Below, in pieces: positions 43,301 through 50,441 of a stretch of DNA of 64,000 nt. Positions within the stretch are counted from its first letter, which is position 1, and every line of letters starts with the position of its first letter. The stretch spans positions 1 through 64,000 of the forward strand of contig NZ_JOHS01000027.1 of assembly GCF_000725625.1 (NCBI RefSeq), read 5' to 3'. The translations under genes were made by a program, and so were the position numbers. This DNA comes from Streptomyces sp. NRRL F-6676. GTDB taxonomy: Bacteria; Actinomycetota; Actinomycetes; Streptomycetales; Streptomycetaceae. A model generated the notes under the pieces. It searched no databases. It was given only the letters and a program-made list of their open reading frames with translations, and had not been told where the DNA came from.

Positions 43301-46300
43301 GCCGCCAACCGGCTGTCGTACACGCTCGACCTGCACGGACCGAGCCTCGCCGTCGACACGGCGTGCTCCTCGTCCCTGCTCGCCGTCCACCTCGCCTGCG
43401 AGAGCCTGCGCCGCGGGGAGTGCGGCGCGGCGCTCGCCGGCGGGGTGAACCTGATGCTCACCCCCGGCCTCTCCGTGGCGTTCGCGGCCGGCGGCATGCT
43501 CTCGCCGGACGGCCGCTGCCGCACCTTCGACGACGCGGCCGACGGCTATGTGCGCGGCGAGGGCGCCGGCCTCGTCCTGCTGAAGCCGCTCGCCGCCGCA
43601 CTGGCCGACGGCGACCGGATCCACGCCGTGCTCCGGGGTTCGGCGACCGGACACGGCGGCCGGAGCAACGGCCTGACGGCGCCGCGGGGTTCGGCCCAGC
43701 AGGAGGTCTGCGCACGGGCCCTGGACCGCGCCGGACTCACCCCGGGCGAGATCCAGTACGTCGAGGCGCACGGCACCGGGACTCCGCTCGGCGACCCCGT
43801 CGAGTGGGAGGCGCTGGCCGCCGTCTACGGCCGGGACCGTCCGGCGGACGCGCCCTGCCTCGTCGGCTCCGTCAAGACGAACATCGGGCACCTGGAGGCG
43901 GCCGCGGGCATCGCCGGACTGATCAAGGCGGCCCTCGTCGTCCGCCACCGCCAGGTGCCGCCGACCCTGCACCTGCGCACCCCCAACCGCCACCTGGTGC
44001 CGGACGCGGCCCTCGCCGTACCGACCCGGCTCACGGACCTCCCCGGCTTCCCGGCGGCACCCGCCGCCCGCGCCGCCGTCAGCTCCTTCGGGTTCGGCGG
44101 CGCCACCGCGCACGTGATCCTCGAAGCCGCCCCCGAGCCGGTCCCGGACGACACCGCACCGCCGCACCGCCCCGTGCACGCCCTCTGTCTCTCGGCCCAC
44201 ACCCCCACCGCCCTCGCCACCCTGGCCGCCCACTGGCGCACCCACCTCGCCGCCGACCCGGAGGCGGACCTCGCGGCGCTCTGCGCCACCGCGAACACGG
44301 GCCGCCCCCGGCTCGCCCACCGCGCGGTCCTCACCGGCGGCTCGGCCGGGGAACTGGACGCCGCGCTCGACGCCCTGGTGCGGGACGAGGCGTCCACCGC
44401 CGTCGTCCGCGACCGGACCCGCACCGGCCCGGCACCCAAGGTCGCGTTCCTCTTCAGCGGCCAGGGCACCCAGTACACCGGCATGGGCAAGGGCCTCTAC
44501 GACACCCACGGCGGCTTCGCCCGCACCCTCGACCGCGCCGACGCCGTACTGCGCCCGTATCTTCGACTCCCGCTGCCGGAGCTGCTGTTCGCCGACGACG
44601 GCGCGGCCCTGCTGGGCTCCACCCGGTACTGCCAGCCCGCCCTCGTCGCGCTGGAGGTGGCCCTCGCCGAACTGTGGACGTCGCTCGGCGTCCGGCCGGC
44701 CGCGCTGCTCGGCCACAGCATCGGGGCGTACGGCGCCGCGTGCGTGGCCGGGGTCCTGTCGCTGGAGGACGCGCTGACCCTGGCGGCGGTGCGCGGCCGG
44801 CACATGGACGAGCAGCCGGGCGACGGCGCGATGCTCGCGTGCTCCGGACCGGCCGACGTGATCCGCTCGGTGGCCGAGGGGTTCGCCTCCGTCTCCGTGG
44901 CCGCCGTCAACGGACCCGGACGGCTCGTCCTGTCCGGCGCCCGGGAGGAGACCGACGCGGCCCGGGCCCTGCTCCAGGAGAGGGGCGTCGTGGTCCGGCC
45001 GCTGGCCGTCTCGCACGCCTTCCACTCCCCGCTGATGGCCGGCGCGGCGGCCCCGCTGCGGGAGGCCGCCCGCGCCGTGCGCTTCGCGGAGCCCCGCATC
45101 CCGTGGATCTCCGATGCCACCGGCGAGCCGGTCACCGGCCGCATCGGCGGCGACGAACTCGCCGCACACCTGCTCGGCACCGTCCGCTTCGCCGACGGCC
45201 TCGCGACCCTGCGCCGCCTGGGCTGCGACGCGTTCGTCGAGATCGGCCCGCACCCCACCCTGCTCGGCCTGGCCCGCACGGCGGCCCCGCCGGACCCCGA
45301 CCACCCGGCGCTGTGGCTCCCCTCCCTGCGCAGGGGCGCACCGGACCCGGCGGGCGGTGCCGACTGGGAGACCCTCCTGCGGTCGCTTGGCCGCCTGCAC
45401 TGCGCCGGCGGCGACGTGGACTGGGCGGCGCTCGACGAAGGGCACCGGCGCCCGCGCGTGTCCGTACCGCACACGGTCCTGGAACGGCAGTCGTACTGGT
45501 TCACCCCGCCGCCGACGACGACGCCCGCGCAGCCCGCGGAGGAGGCACCGGCCGTGACGACACCCGAACCCGAGCCCGGCGAAGCCGAGTTGACGTCCCC
45601 GGCGGACCACACCGACCCGCTCCAGGACCTCCTCGCCCACGTCGCCCGCGTCTGCTCCTTCCCCGTCGACCAGATCGCCCCCGACGCCCGCCTCGGCCGG
45701 GACCTCGGCTTCGACTCCCTCATGCGCACGGAACTGGAACGCGCGCTGGCCCGCGCGTACCCCGGCGTCCTGGAGCGTCACCGGGGCTCCCTCCCGGACG
45801 ACCCGACCGTCCGCCGGCTCGCCGACGTACTCGGCCCCGGGGCACCTCGGACCGTCCCCACCCCTGCCCCCGCCACCGAGGCGCCCACCGTCCACCAGGA
45901 ACGCGCCTTCGAGGAGTGGCCCGAGTACGCCGAGCTCCAGGGCCGGCTCCGCCAGGCCCGCTCCGGCGGCGCCAACCCCTACGGCCGCACCCACGAGGGC
46001 CACAACGCGGGGCACGCCACCGTCGACGGCCGTACCGTGCTGAACTTCGCCTCCTTCAACTACCTCGCCCTCTCCCACCACCCCCGCGTCCGCAGGGCCG
46101 CGCAGGAGGCCATCGACCGCTACGGCACGTCCAGTTCGGCCACGCCCCTGCTGTGCGGGGAGACACCGCTGCACCATGAACTGGACGCCGAGATCGCCTC
46201 GTTCCTCGGCACGGAGGACGCGATCGTCTTCGCCGGCGGCCACGCCACCAACGTGGCCACCATCGGGCACCTCCTCGGCCCCGACGACCTCGTCCTGCAC

Positions 46301-48238
46301 GACGAGTGGATCCACGACAGCGCCGTACGCGGCAGCATCCTGTCCGGCGCCCGGCGCCGCCCGTTCCCGCACAACGACTGGCGGGCCCTGGACGCGCTGC
46401 TGGACGCCCAGCGCGCCCACCACCGCCGGGCCCTCGTGCTCATCGAGGGCGCCTACAGCCAGGACGGCGACATCCCCGACCTGCGCCGGTTCATCGAGGT
46501 CAAGAAGCGCCACGGCGCCATGCTGATGATCGACGAGGCGCACTCCCTCGGCGTACTGGGCCGCACGGGCCGGGGCATCGGCGAGTACTTCGGCGTCGAC
46601 CGCGGCGACGTCGACCTGTGGATGGGCACGCTCAGCAAGGCCCTCGGCAGCCTCGGCGGCTACATCGCCGCCCGCGGCCCGCTCGTCGAGTACCTGCGGT
46701 TCACCGCCCCGCTGCACATCTTCTCCACCGGCATCTCCCCGGCGAACACCGCCGCCGCCCTGGAGGCGATCCGGGTCCTCAAGGACGATCCGCGCCGGGT
46801 GGCCCGGCTGCGCCGGCTGGCCGAGCACTTCCGCGACGAGGCCCGCGCCCGCGGCCTCGACATCGGCGTCTCGCGCGCCTCCGCCGTCGTCCCGGTCGTC
46901 ATCGGCGACTGGGAGCGGACCATGGCGCTCTCCCACACCCTGCTGGAGCGGGGCGTGAACGTCATGCCCATCGGCTACCCGGCCGTCGCCCGCGACGAGT
47001 GCCGCCTGCGCTTCTTCGTCAACGCCGACCACACCGAAGAAGACCTGGACCATTCCCTCGACCTCCTGGGGCGTGCCATGGCAGACCACACGACGCCGGC
47101 GACGACCGCAACGCCGACGCCGGCGACGACCGCGAGTCCGGGGGCGGCCTCCGAGGCCGCGGCGACCACCCCCGGCGACACCCGCCCCGAACCCGCCCCG
47201 CGCCACCCCTCCGCCGCCGTCCCCGCCTCCGTCCCCGACGTCCTCGTCGCGGGCGCGAGCGGCTTCATCGGCGGGCACCTGACGCGGCGGCTGGCCGAAC
47301 ACGGCCACCGCGTCCGGGTCCTGGTCCGCGACGGCAGCGACCGCTCCGCCTTCGACGGGGCCGACGTCGAGATCGTCACCGGCGACCTCGCCGACCCCGA
47401 CAGCCTGCGCCGCGCCACGGCCGGCGTACGGCATGTCTACAACTGCACCGGCATGTCGGCCGACTGGGGCCCGTGGGAGCAGTTCCGGGGCGTCAACGTC
47501 GACGGCAGCCGCCGCCTCGCCGAGGCCGCGCACCACGCGGGCACCGTCGAACGGTTCCTGCACGTCAGCACCACCGACGTCTACGGCTACCCGGCCACCC
47601 CCTGCGACGAGTCCGCGCCGCCGCGCGACATCGGGCTGCCGTACAACCGCAGCAAACTGCTCGGCGAACGCGCCGTGCGCGAGACGGCCGAGCGGACCGG
47701 GCTGCCGCTGACCGTCGTCCGGCCGGTCTCCGTCTACGGGCCGCGCAGCAAGGACTTCGTCATCGAGATCGCGACCCTGCTGCTGGGCAAGCAGATGGTC
47801 TACATCCGCCGGGGCGACGTCCCCGCCGGACTCGTCTACGTGGGCAACCTCGTCGACGGCATGATCGCCGCCTGCGGCTCGGAGACGGCGGCCGGGCGCA
47901 CGTACAACCTGCGCGACGCCGACCTGACGACCTGGCGCGAGTACGTCGAGGCGCTGGCCCACGGCCTCGGCGTCAAGCCGCCCGCCCTCAGCCTGCCGAC
48001 CCCGCTCGCGCGCGGGGTGGCCACGGCGTCCGAGAAGCTCTACGGCGCCCTGCGGGTGAAGGCCCGCCCGGTGCTCACCCGGCACGCCGTCCACCTCTTC
48101 GACCGCGACCAGTCGTATGCCATCGACCGCGCCCGCGACGACTTCGGCTTCAAGAGCGAGGTCGGCTTCCAGGAGGGCATGGACCTCACCCTGGCCTGGC
48201 TGAACTCGCCCGAGGGCCGCAAGTACGTGCCCCGCTGA
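40337..48238 (+). CDS. redL: RedL fused to RedK: fatty-acid ligase-ACP-KS-AT-ACP-oxoamine synthase-reductase
   Basis: The product is 2633 residues. Order: fatty-acyl-AMP ligase (1-600; QYTSGSTSSPKGVMV), ACP (Ser about 748, SLGLDSKQAV), KS (849-1275; DTACSSSLLA, EAHGTGTPLGD, NIGHLEAAAG), AT (1365-1680; GHSIGAYGA and HAFHSPLM, the malonyl type), ACP (DLGFDSLMRT, about 1790), and PLP oxoamine synthase (1855-2240; Lys in TLSKALGSLGGY). After a Thr/Ala/Pro linker comes an NAD-dependent epimerase/3-beta-HSD-like domain (2300-2620; VAGASGFIGGHL, YNRSKLLGER). The first six domains are RedL: load dodecanoate, extend with malonyl, join with glycine. The last matches RedK, which makes 2-undecylpyrrole from the keto-pyrroline and is a separate gene in S. 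coelicolor. Confidence 0.93.
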   Translation: MNHGPTGPYGRGAEPTTVAGLLRHHRERRPDALAYRFLTGAGDMDGESVSYRQLDLRVRAVAALLQREHLAGKPVLLLHPPGLDYIAAFLGCLYAGAVAVPAYPPDTRRFGRTMPRLAAIARDARATHALTTEEISRFVAGRPGDLAALGLGGLRWLVTGGGADTAGAEDWRDPGPVRQGPAFLQYTSGSTSSPKGVMVGDDNLLHNLRAIHRRLEHDADSAMVSWLPPYHDMGLIGGILTPLYGGFPAHLMAPMTFVRRPLLWLETLSRTRASTSVAPNFGFETCVRRITDEQRAGLDLGGWRLALNGAEPVRADTLRRFTDRFAPCGFREEALLPCYGLAEATLMVTGVRAGVAPTVGAFAARELGDGTVRPVPAGGAGRVTEVVGCGPVVDGVDVAIVDPGTRRRIPADGRRVGEIWLAGGSVAHGYWRRPEATEEAFGARIAGVGGVGGEDGGRWLRTGDLGFVRDGELYVVGRTKDVVIVQGRNHYPHDIELTAERTDARLRTGCGAVFAVEVDGAEEMVVAHEVEGRRVADAPALLARLRTAIAEAHEVTPHAVVLLKRSTAHKTTSGKIQRQACRRDFLDLGLSVVAASVIRDAGTPASCDALAVLPPARRRRRVLDAVTETLTGVAPTDDPPDITDWTFAELNLDHPTLLAAVRDLEQRLGVPIPYGELLVRPRVDTLLSLLLDEPGPDDPPVPATAPADATPYAPEAVEEWLVRRIAGRLGLAATAVDPTRPLASLGLDSKQAVEIVTELGALTGREVTTGAVFDHPTVRALAAHVGTAPARGPAARRAATAATASPAADARGQGTTAGLTGTGAGDRAAGHDGAWGAGHDGAWDAGHAAEPVAVVGIGCRFPGAPDVDSFWRLLVDGRDAVTEVPRERWDAARVDAPAYGGFLDGVDGFDARLFGMSAREAARTDPQQRLLLEVARQTLDDAGLDPARLAATATGVFVGISSHDYSALQMSRPEAIDVHGATGNAHSLAANRLSYTLDLHGPSLAVDTACSSSLLAVHLACESLRRGECGAALAGGVNLMLTPGLSVAFAAGGMLSPDGRCRTFDDAADGYVRGEGAGLVLLKPLAAALADGDRIHAVLRGSATGHGGRSNGLTAPRGSAQQEVCARALDRAGLTPGEIQYVEAHGTGTPLGDPVEWEALAAVYGRDRPADAPCLVGSVKTNIGHLEAAAGIAGLIKAALVVRHRQVPPTLHLRTPNRHLVPDAALAVPTRLTDLPGFPAAPAARAAVSSFGFGGATAHVILEAAPEPVPDDTAPPHRPVHALCLSAHTPTALATLAAHWRTHLAADPEADLAALCATANTGRPRLAHRAVLTGGSAGELDAALDALVRDEASTAVVRDRTRTGPAPKVAFLFSGQGTQYTGMGKGLYDTHGGFARTLDRADAVLRPYLRLPLPELLFADDGAALLGSTRYCQPALVALEVALAELWTSLGVRPAALLGHSIGAYGAACVAGVLSLEDALTLAAVRGRHMDEQPGDGAMLACSGPADVIRSVAEGFASVSVAAVNGPGRLVLSGAREETDAARALLQERGVVVRPLAVSHAFHSPLMAGAAAPLREAARAVRFAEPRIPWISDATGEPVTGRIGGDELAAHLLGTVRFADGLATLRRLGCDAFVEIGPHPTLLGLARTAAPPDPDHPALWLPSLRRGAPDPAGGADWETLLRSLGRLHCAGGDVDWAALDEGHRRPRVSVPHTVLERQSYWFTPPPTTTPAQPAEEAPAVTTPEPEPGEAELTSPADHTDPLQDLLAHVARVCSFPVDQIAPDARLGRDLGFDSLMRTELERALARAYPGVLERHRGSLPDDPTVRRLADVLGPGAPRTVPTPAPATEAPTVHQERAFEEWPEYAELQGRLRQARSGGANPYGRTHEGHNAGHATVDGRTVLNFASFNYLALSHHPRVRRAAQEAIDRYGTSSSATPLLCGETPLHHELDAEIASFLGTEDAIVFAGGHATNVATIGHLLGPDDLVLHDEWIHDSAVRGSILSGARRRPFPHNDWRALDALLDAQRAHHRRALVLIEGAYSQDGDIPDLRRFIEVKKRHGAMLMIDEAHSLGVLGRTGRGIGEYFGVDRGDVDLWMGTLSKALGSLGGYIAARGPLVEYLRFTAPLHIFSTGISPANTAAALEAIRVLKDDPRRVARLRRLAEHFRDEARARGLDIGVSRASAVVPVVIGDWERTMALSHTLLERGVNVMPIGYPAVARDECRLRFFVNADHTEEDLDHSLDLLGRAMADHTTPATTATPTPATTASPGAASEAAATTPGDTRPEPAPRHPSAAVPASVPDVLVAGASGFIGGHLTRRLAEHGHRVRVLVRDGSDRSAFDGADVEIVTGDLADPDSLRRATAGVRHVYNCTGMSADWGPWEQFRGVNVDGSRRLAEAAHHAGTVERFLHVSTTDVYGYPATPCDESAPPRDIGLPYNRSKLLGERAVRETAERTGLPLTVVRPVSVYGPRSKDFVIEIATLLLGKQMVYIRRGDVPAGLVYVGNLVDGMIAACGSETAAGRTYNLRDADLTTWREYVEALAHGLGVKPPALSLPTPLARGVATASEKLYGALRVKARPVLTRHAVHLFDRDQSYAIDRARDDFGFKSEVGFQEGMDLTLAWLNSPEGRKYVPR

Positions 48239-48255
48239 CGCCCCGACGGCCCATG

Positions 48256-48320
48256 GACGGCGACGGCCCGCCGACGGCGACGGCCCATTGACAGCGACGG
48301 CCCGCCCGCAGCGACGGCTC
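48256..48320 (+). repeat. 17-bp period tandem repeat between redL and redJ
   Basis: Four copies of a unit close to GACGGCGACGGCCC start at 48256, 48273, 48290 and 48307, a constant 17-bp step. They fill most of the 96-bp gap between the redLK stop and the redJ start. No coding role is evident. Confidence 0.7.
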
Positions 48321-48334
48321 ACGAGAGGATCGAC

Positions 48335-49228
48335 GTGCCCATCACCGAGCGACCACCGGGACCCGCCACGGCCCCGCGGCCACCCGCCGCCTGGTTCCCG
48401 GGCCTCACCCCCGCGAACGGGACCCGCGCCGCGTCCCCGCGCCTGATCTGCCTCCCCTACGCGGGCGGCACCGCCTCCGTCTACCGGGGCTGGGAGGCCG
48501 GGCTGGACGGCGGCGCGCACGTCGTCCCCGTCGCCCTGCCCGGCCGGGGCCTCCGGCTGCGCGAACCGCCGTACTCGGCCGTGCGGCCCCTGGTCCACGA
48601 CCTCGCCGACGCCCTCGCCGACTGCCAACTCACTCACGACTACGCCCTGTTCGGCCACAGCATGGGCGCACTGCTGGCCTACGAGGTCGCCTGCGAGCTG
48701 CGCACCCGAGGCCACGAGACGCCCCGCCACCTGTTCGTGTCCGGCAGCGCGGCACCCCACCTCTATGGCGACCGCGCGGACCGGACGCTGTCCGACGCCG
48801 ATCTGCGCCGGCTGGTCCACGACCTCGGCGGCCTCGGCGACGACCCCGCCGTCGCCGCCGCCTACCTGGACCGCCGGCTGCCGGTGCTCCGCGCCGACCT
48901 CACCGTCTGCGAGGAGTACCGCTGGACGCCGCGGCCCCCGCTGGACTGCCCCATGACCGCGTTCTCGGCCGACCGCGACCCCGTCGCCCCGCGCCCCGCC
49001 GTGGAGGCGTGGCGCGCGTACACCACCGGCTCCCTCCTCCACCACCACCTCCAGGGCGACCACTTCTTCCTCAACGGCCCCGCCCGCCCGGCGCTCCTGC
49101 ACGCGATCCGGGACGAACTCGCCCGGCTCGCCGAGCCGGAGCCCCCCAGGACCCCTGACACACCCAGGACCCCTGACACCCCCAGGACCCCTGACACCCC
49201 GAAGAGGGATTCCCCATGGATCTGCTGA
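48335..49228 (+). CDS. redJ: RedJ, type II thioesterase
   Basis: The product is 297 residues with an alpha/beta-hydrolase thioesterase fold: ICLPYAGGTASVYRGW, the nucleophile Ser in LFGHSMGALLAYEV, PMTAFSADRDP (Asp) and GDHFFLNGP (His). RedJ hydrolyses dodecanoyl from RedQ, which fixes the chain length passed to RedL. Its C-terminus is expanded by three 18-bp units that encode PRTPDT, and the stop lies 13 bases inside redI. The GTG start follows GAGAGGA. Confidence 0.9.
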   Translation: MPITERPPGPATAPRPPAAWFPGLTPANGTRAASPRLICLPYAGGTASVYRGWEAGLDGGAHVVPVALPGRGLRLREPPYSAVRPLVHDLADALADCQLTHDYALFGHSMGALLAYEVACELRTRGHETPRHLFVSGSAAPHLYGDRADRTLSDADLRRLVHDLGGLGDDPAVAAAYLDRRLPVLRADLTVCEEYRWTPRPPLDCPMTAFSADRDPVAPRPAVEAWRAYTTGSLLHHHLQGDHFFLNGPARPALLHAIRDELARLAEPEPPRTPDTPRTPDTPRTPDTPKRDSPWIC

Positions 49229-50403
49229 GCCTGGCCAGGACCGTCAAACACCGGGTGGAGGCACCCCTCACGGACGCGCTGTCCCTGGCGCGGATCGCCA
49301 CCGACCCGCGCAACCCCGTCCTGCTGACCCTGTCGACCGCGCTGGTCAACCCGCTCTACCGGGCGGCCTTCCTCGCCTCCGCCGCGGGCTCCGGCGTCCT
49401 CGGCTGCCTCGCCGTACGCCCCTGCGACCTCGACAGCCTCGCCGAGTACCTGGAGGTCCCCCAGGACGACCGCCCCCGGCTGCGGGCCTGGCTCGACACC
49501 GGCGTCCGGCTCGGCGAACTCGGCACCAGCGAGGGCTGCTACCGGCTCAGGAGCCCCGCCGCCAGGCTGCTCGCCCTGCCGGGGAACGACGCCGTCGCCG
49601 CCACCCTGGAGGAGATCCTCCGCTTCCACGTGCCGGTCCTCCTCGACGCCCCCCGCATGCTCTCCGCCGGCCGCCGCTTCTCGCTGGCCGACCAGGACGG
49701 CACCGTCATCGCCCGCTCGTCCCTGGCGCTGCGCGCGATGGTCGAGGCCGCCCTCGACCGGACCCTCGACCGCCAGGGCCCCGTCCGCCTCCTGGAGGTC
49801 GGCTGCGGCACCGGCGCCTACGTCCGGTACGCCGCCGAGGCCAACCCCCGGCTCACCGCCGTCGCCGTCGACCTCCAGGAGGACGTCGCCGCGCGGGCCG
49901 CCGACAACATGGCCGCCTGGGGCCTCGCCGACCGCGTGGAGACCCGGCAGGGCGACCTGCGCACGCTGGACCTGCAACCGCAGTTCGACCTGGTCACCCT
50001 GCACAACAACATCTACTACTTCCCCGAGGACGAGCGCGTCGAGGCGCTGCGCCGGGCCCGCTCCCTGCTCGCCCCCGGCGGCCGGCTGCTGCTCACCACG
50101 TCCTGCCGGGGCGGCGGCAATGCCGGACTCGACGTCCTCAACCTCTGGTTCACCTACGCCGACTTCGGCGGCCCGCTGCCCCGGGCGGACGAACTGTCCG
50201 CGCAGCTGGAGGAGGCGGGCTTCACCGGCGTACGGGCCACGCGGATCGTCCCGGGCCAGCCGTTCCGCGCGTTCACCGGCACCAGTACGGGATCCGGCGT
50301 CGGTGCCGGTGCCGGTGCCGGTGCCGGTGCCGGTGCCGGGGCCGGCACCGACGCCGGATCCCTTTCGTCCGTCCGGGGCGTCCCGTCCGTCCGGAGCGTC
50401 TGA
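49216..50403 (+). CDS. redI: RedI, SAM-dependent O-methyltransferase
   Basis: The product is 395 residues. An N-terminal dimerisation/HTH-like part (RAAFLASAAGSGVLGCLAVR) leads to a class I methyltransferase fold with the SAM loop LLEVGCGTGAYVRYAAE, VAVDLQEDVAARA and LHNNIYYFPEDERVEAL. RedI methylates the hydroxyl of the bipyrrole to give the methoxy group of MBC. The last 45 residues are a low-complexity tail of Gly-Ala repeats, coded by a six-base unit GGTGCC repeated at about 50301-50340. The start overlaps the end of redJ. Confidence 0.9.
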   Translation: MDLLSLARTVKHRVEAPLTDALSLARIATDPRNPVLLTLSTALVNPLYRAAFLASAAGSGVLGCLAVRPCDLDSLAEYLEVPQDDRPRLRAWLDTGVRLGELGTSEGCYRLRSPAARLLALPGNDAVAATLEEILRFHVPVLLDAPRMLSAGRRFSLADQDGTVIARSSLALRAMVEAALDRTLDRQGPVRLLEVGCGTGAYVRYAAEANPRLTAVAVDLQEDVAARAADNMAAWGLADRVETRQGDLRTLDLQPQFDLVTLHNNIYYFPEDERVEALRRARSLLAPGGRLLLTTSCRGGGNAGLDVLNLWFTYADFGGPLPRADELSAQLEEAGFTGVRATRIVPGQPFRAFTGTSTGSGVGAGAGAGAGAGAGAGTDAGSLSSVRGVPSVRSV

Positions 50404-50410
50404 GCAGGCC

Positions 50411-50433
50411 AGGAGAGCCAGGAGAGCCAGGAG
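50411..50433 (+). repeat. Triplicated ribosome-binding sequence before redH
   Basis: AGGAG occurs at 50411, 50420 and 50429 in three 9-bp tandem units (AGGAGAGCC). Only the last is at a usable distance (8 bases) from ATG 50442. The others may compete for or store ribosomes. Confidence 0.6.
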
Positions 50434-50441
50434 AACCCCTC

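Noticed and set aside
40262..49102. Very long open frame on the minus strand opposite redL and redJ
   Set aside because: It is a shadow caused by GC-rich third positions; its translation is Arg/Gly/Val/Glu-rich without any domain, and the plus strand has a full set of catalytic motifs.
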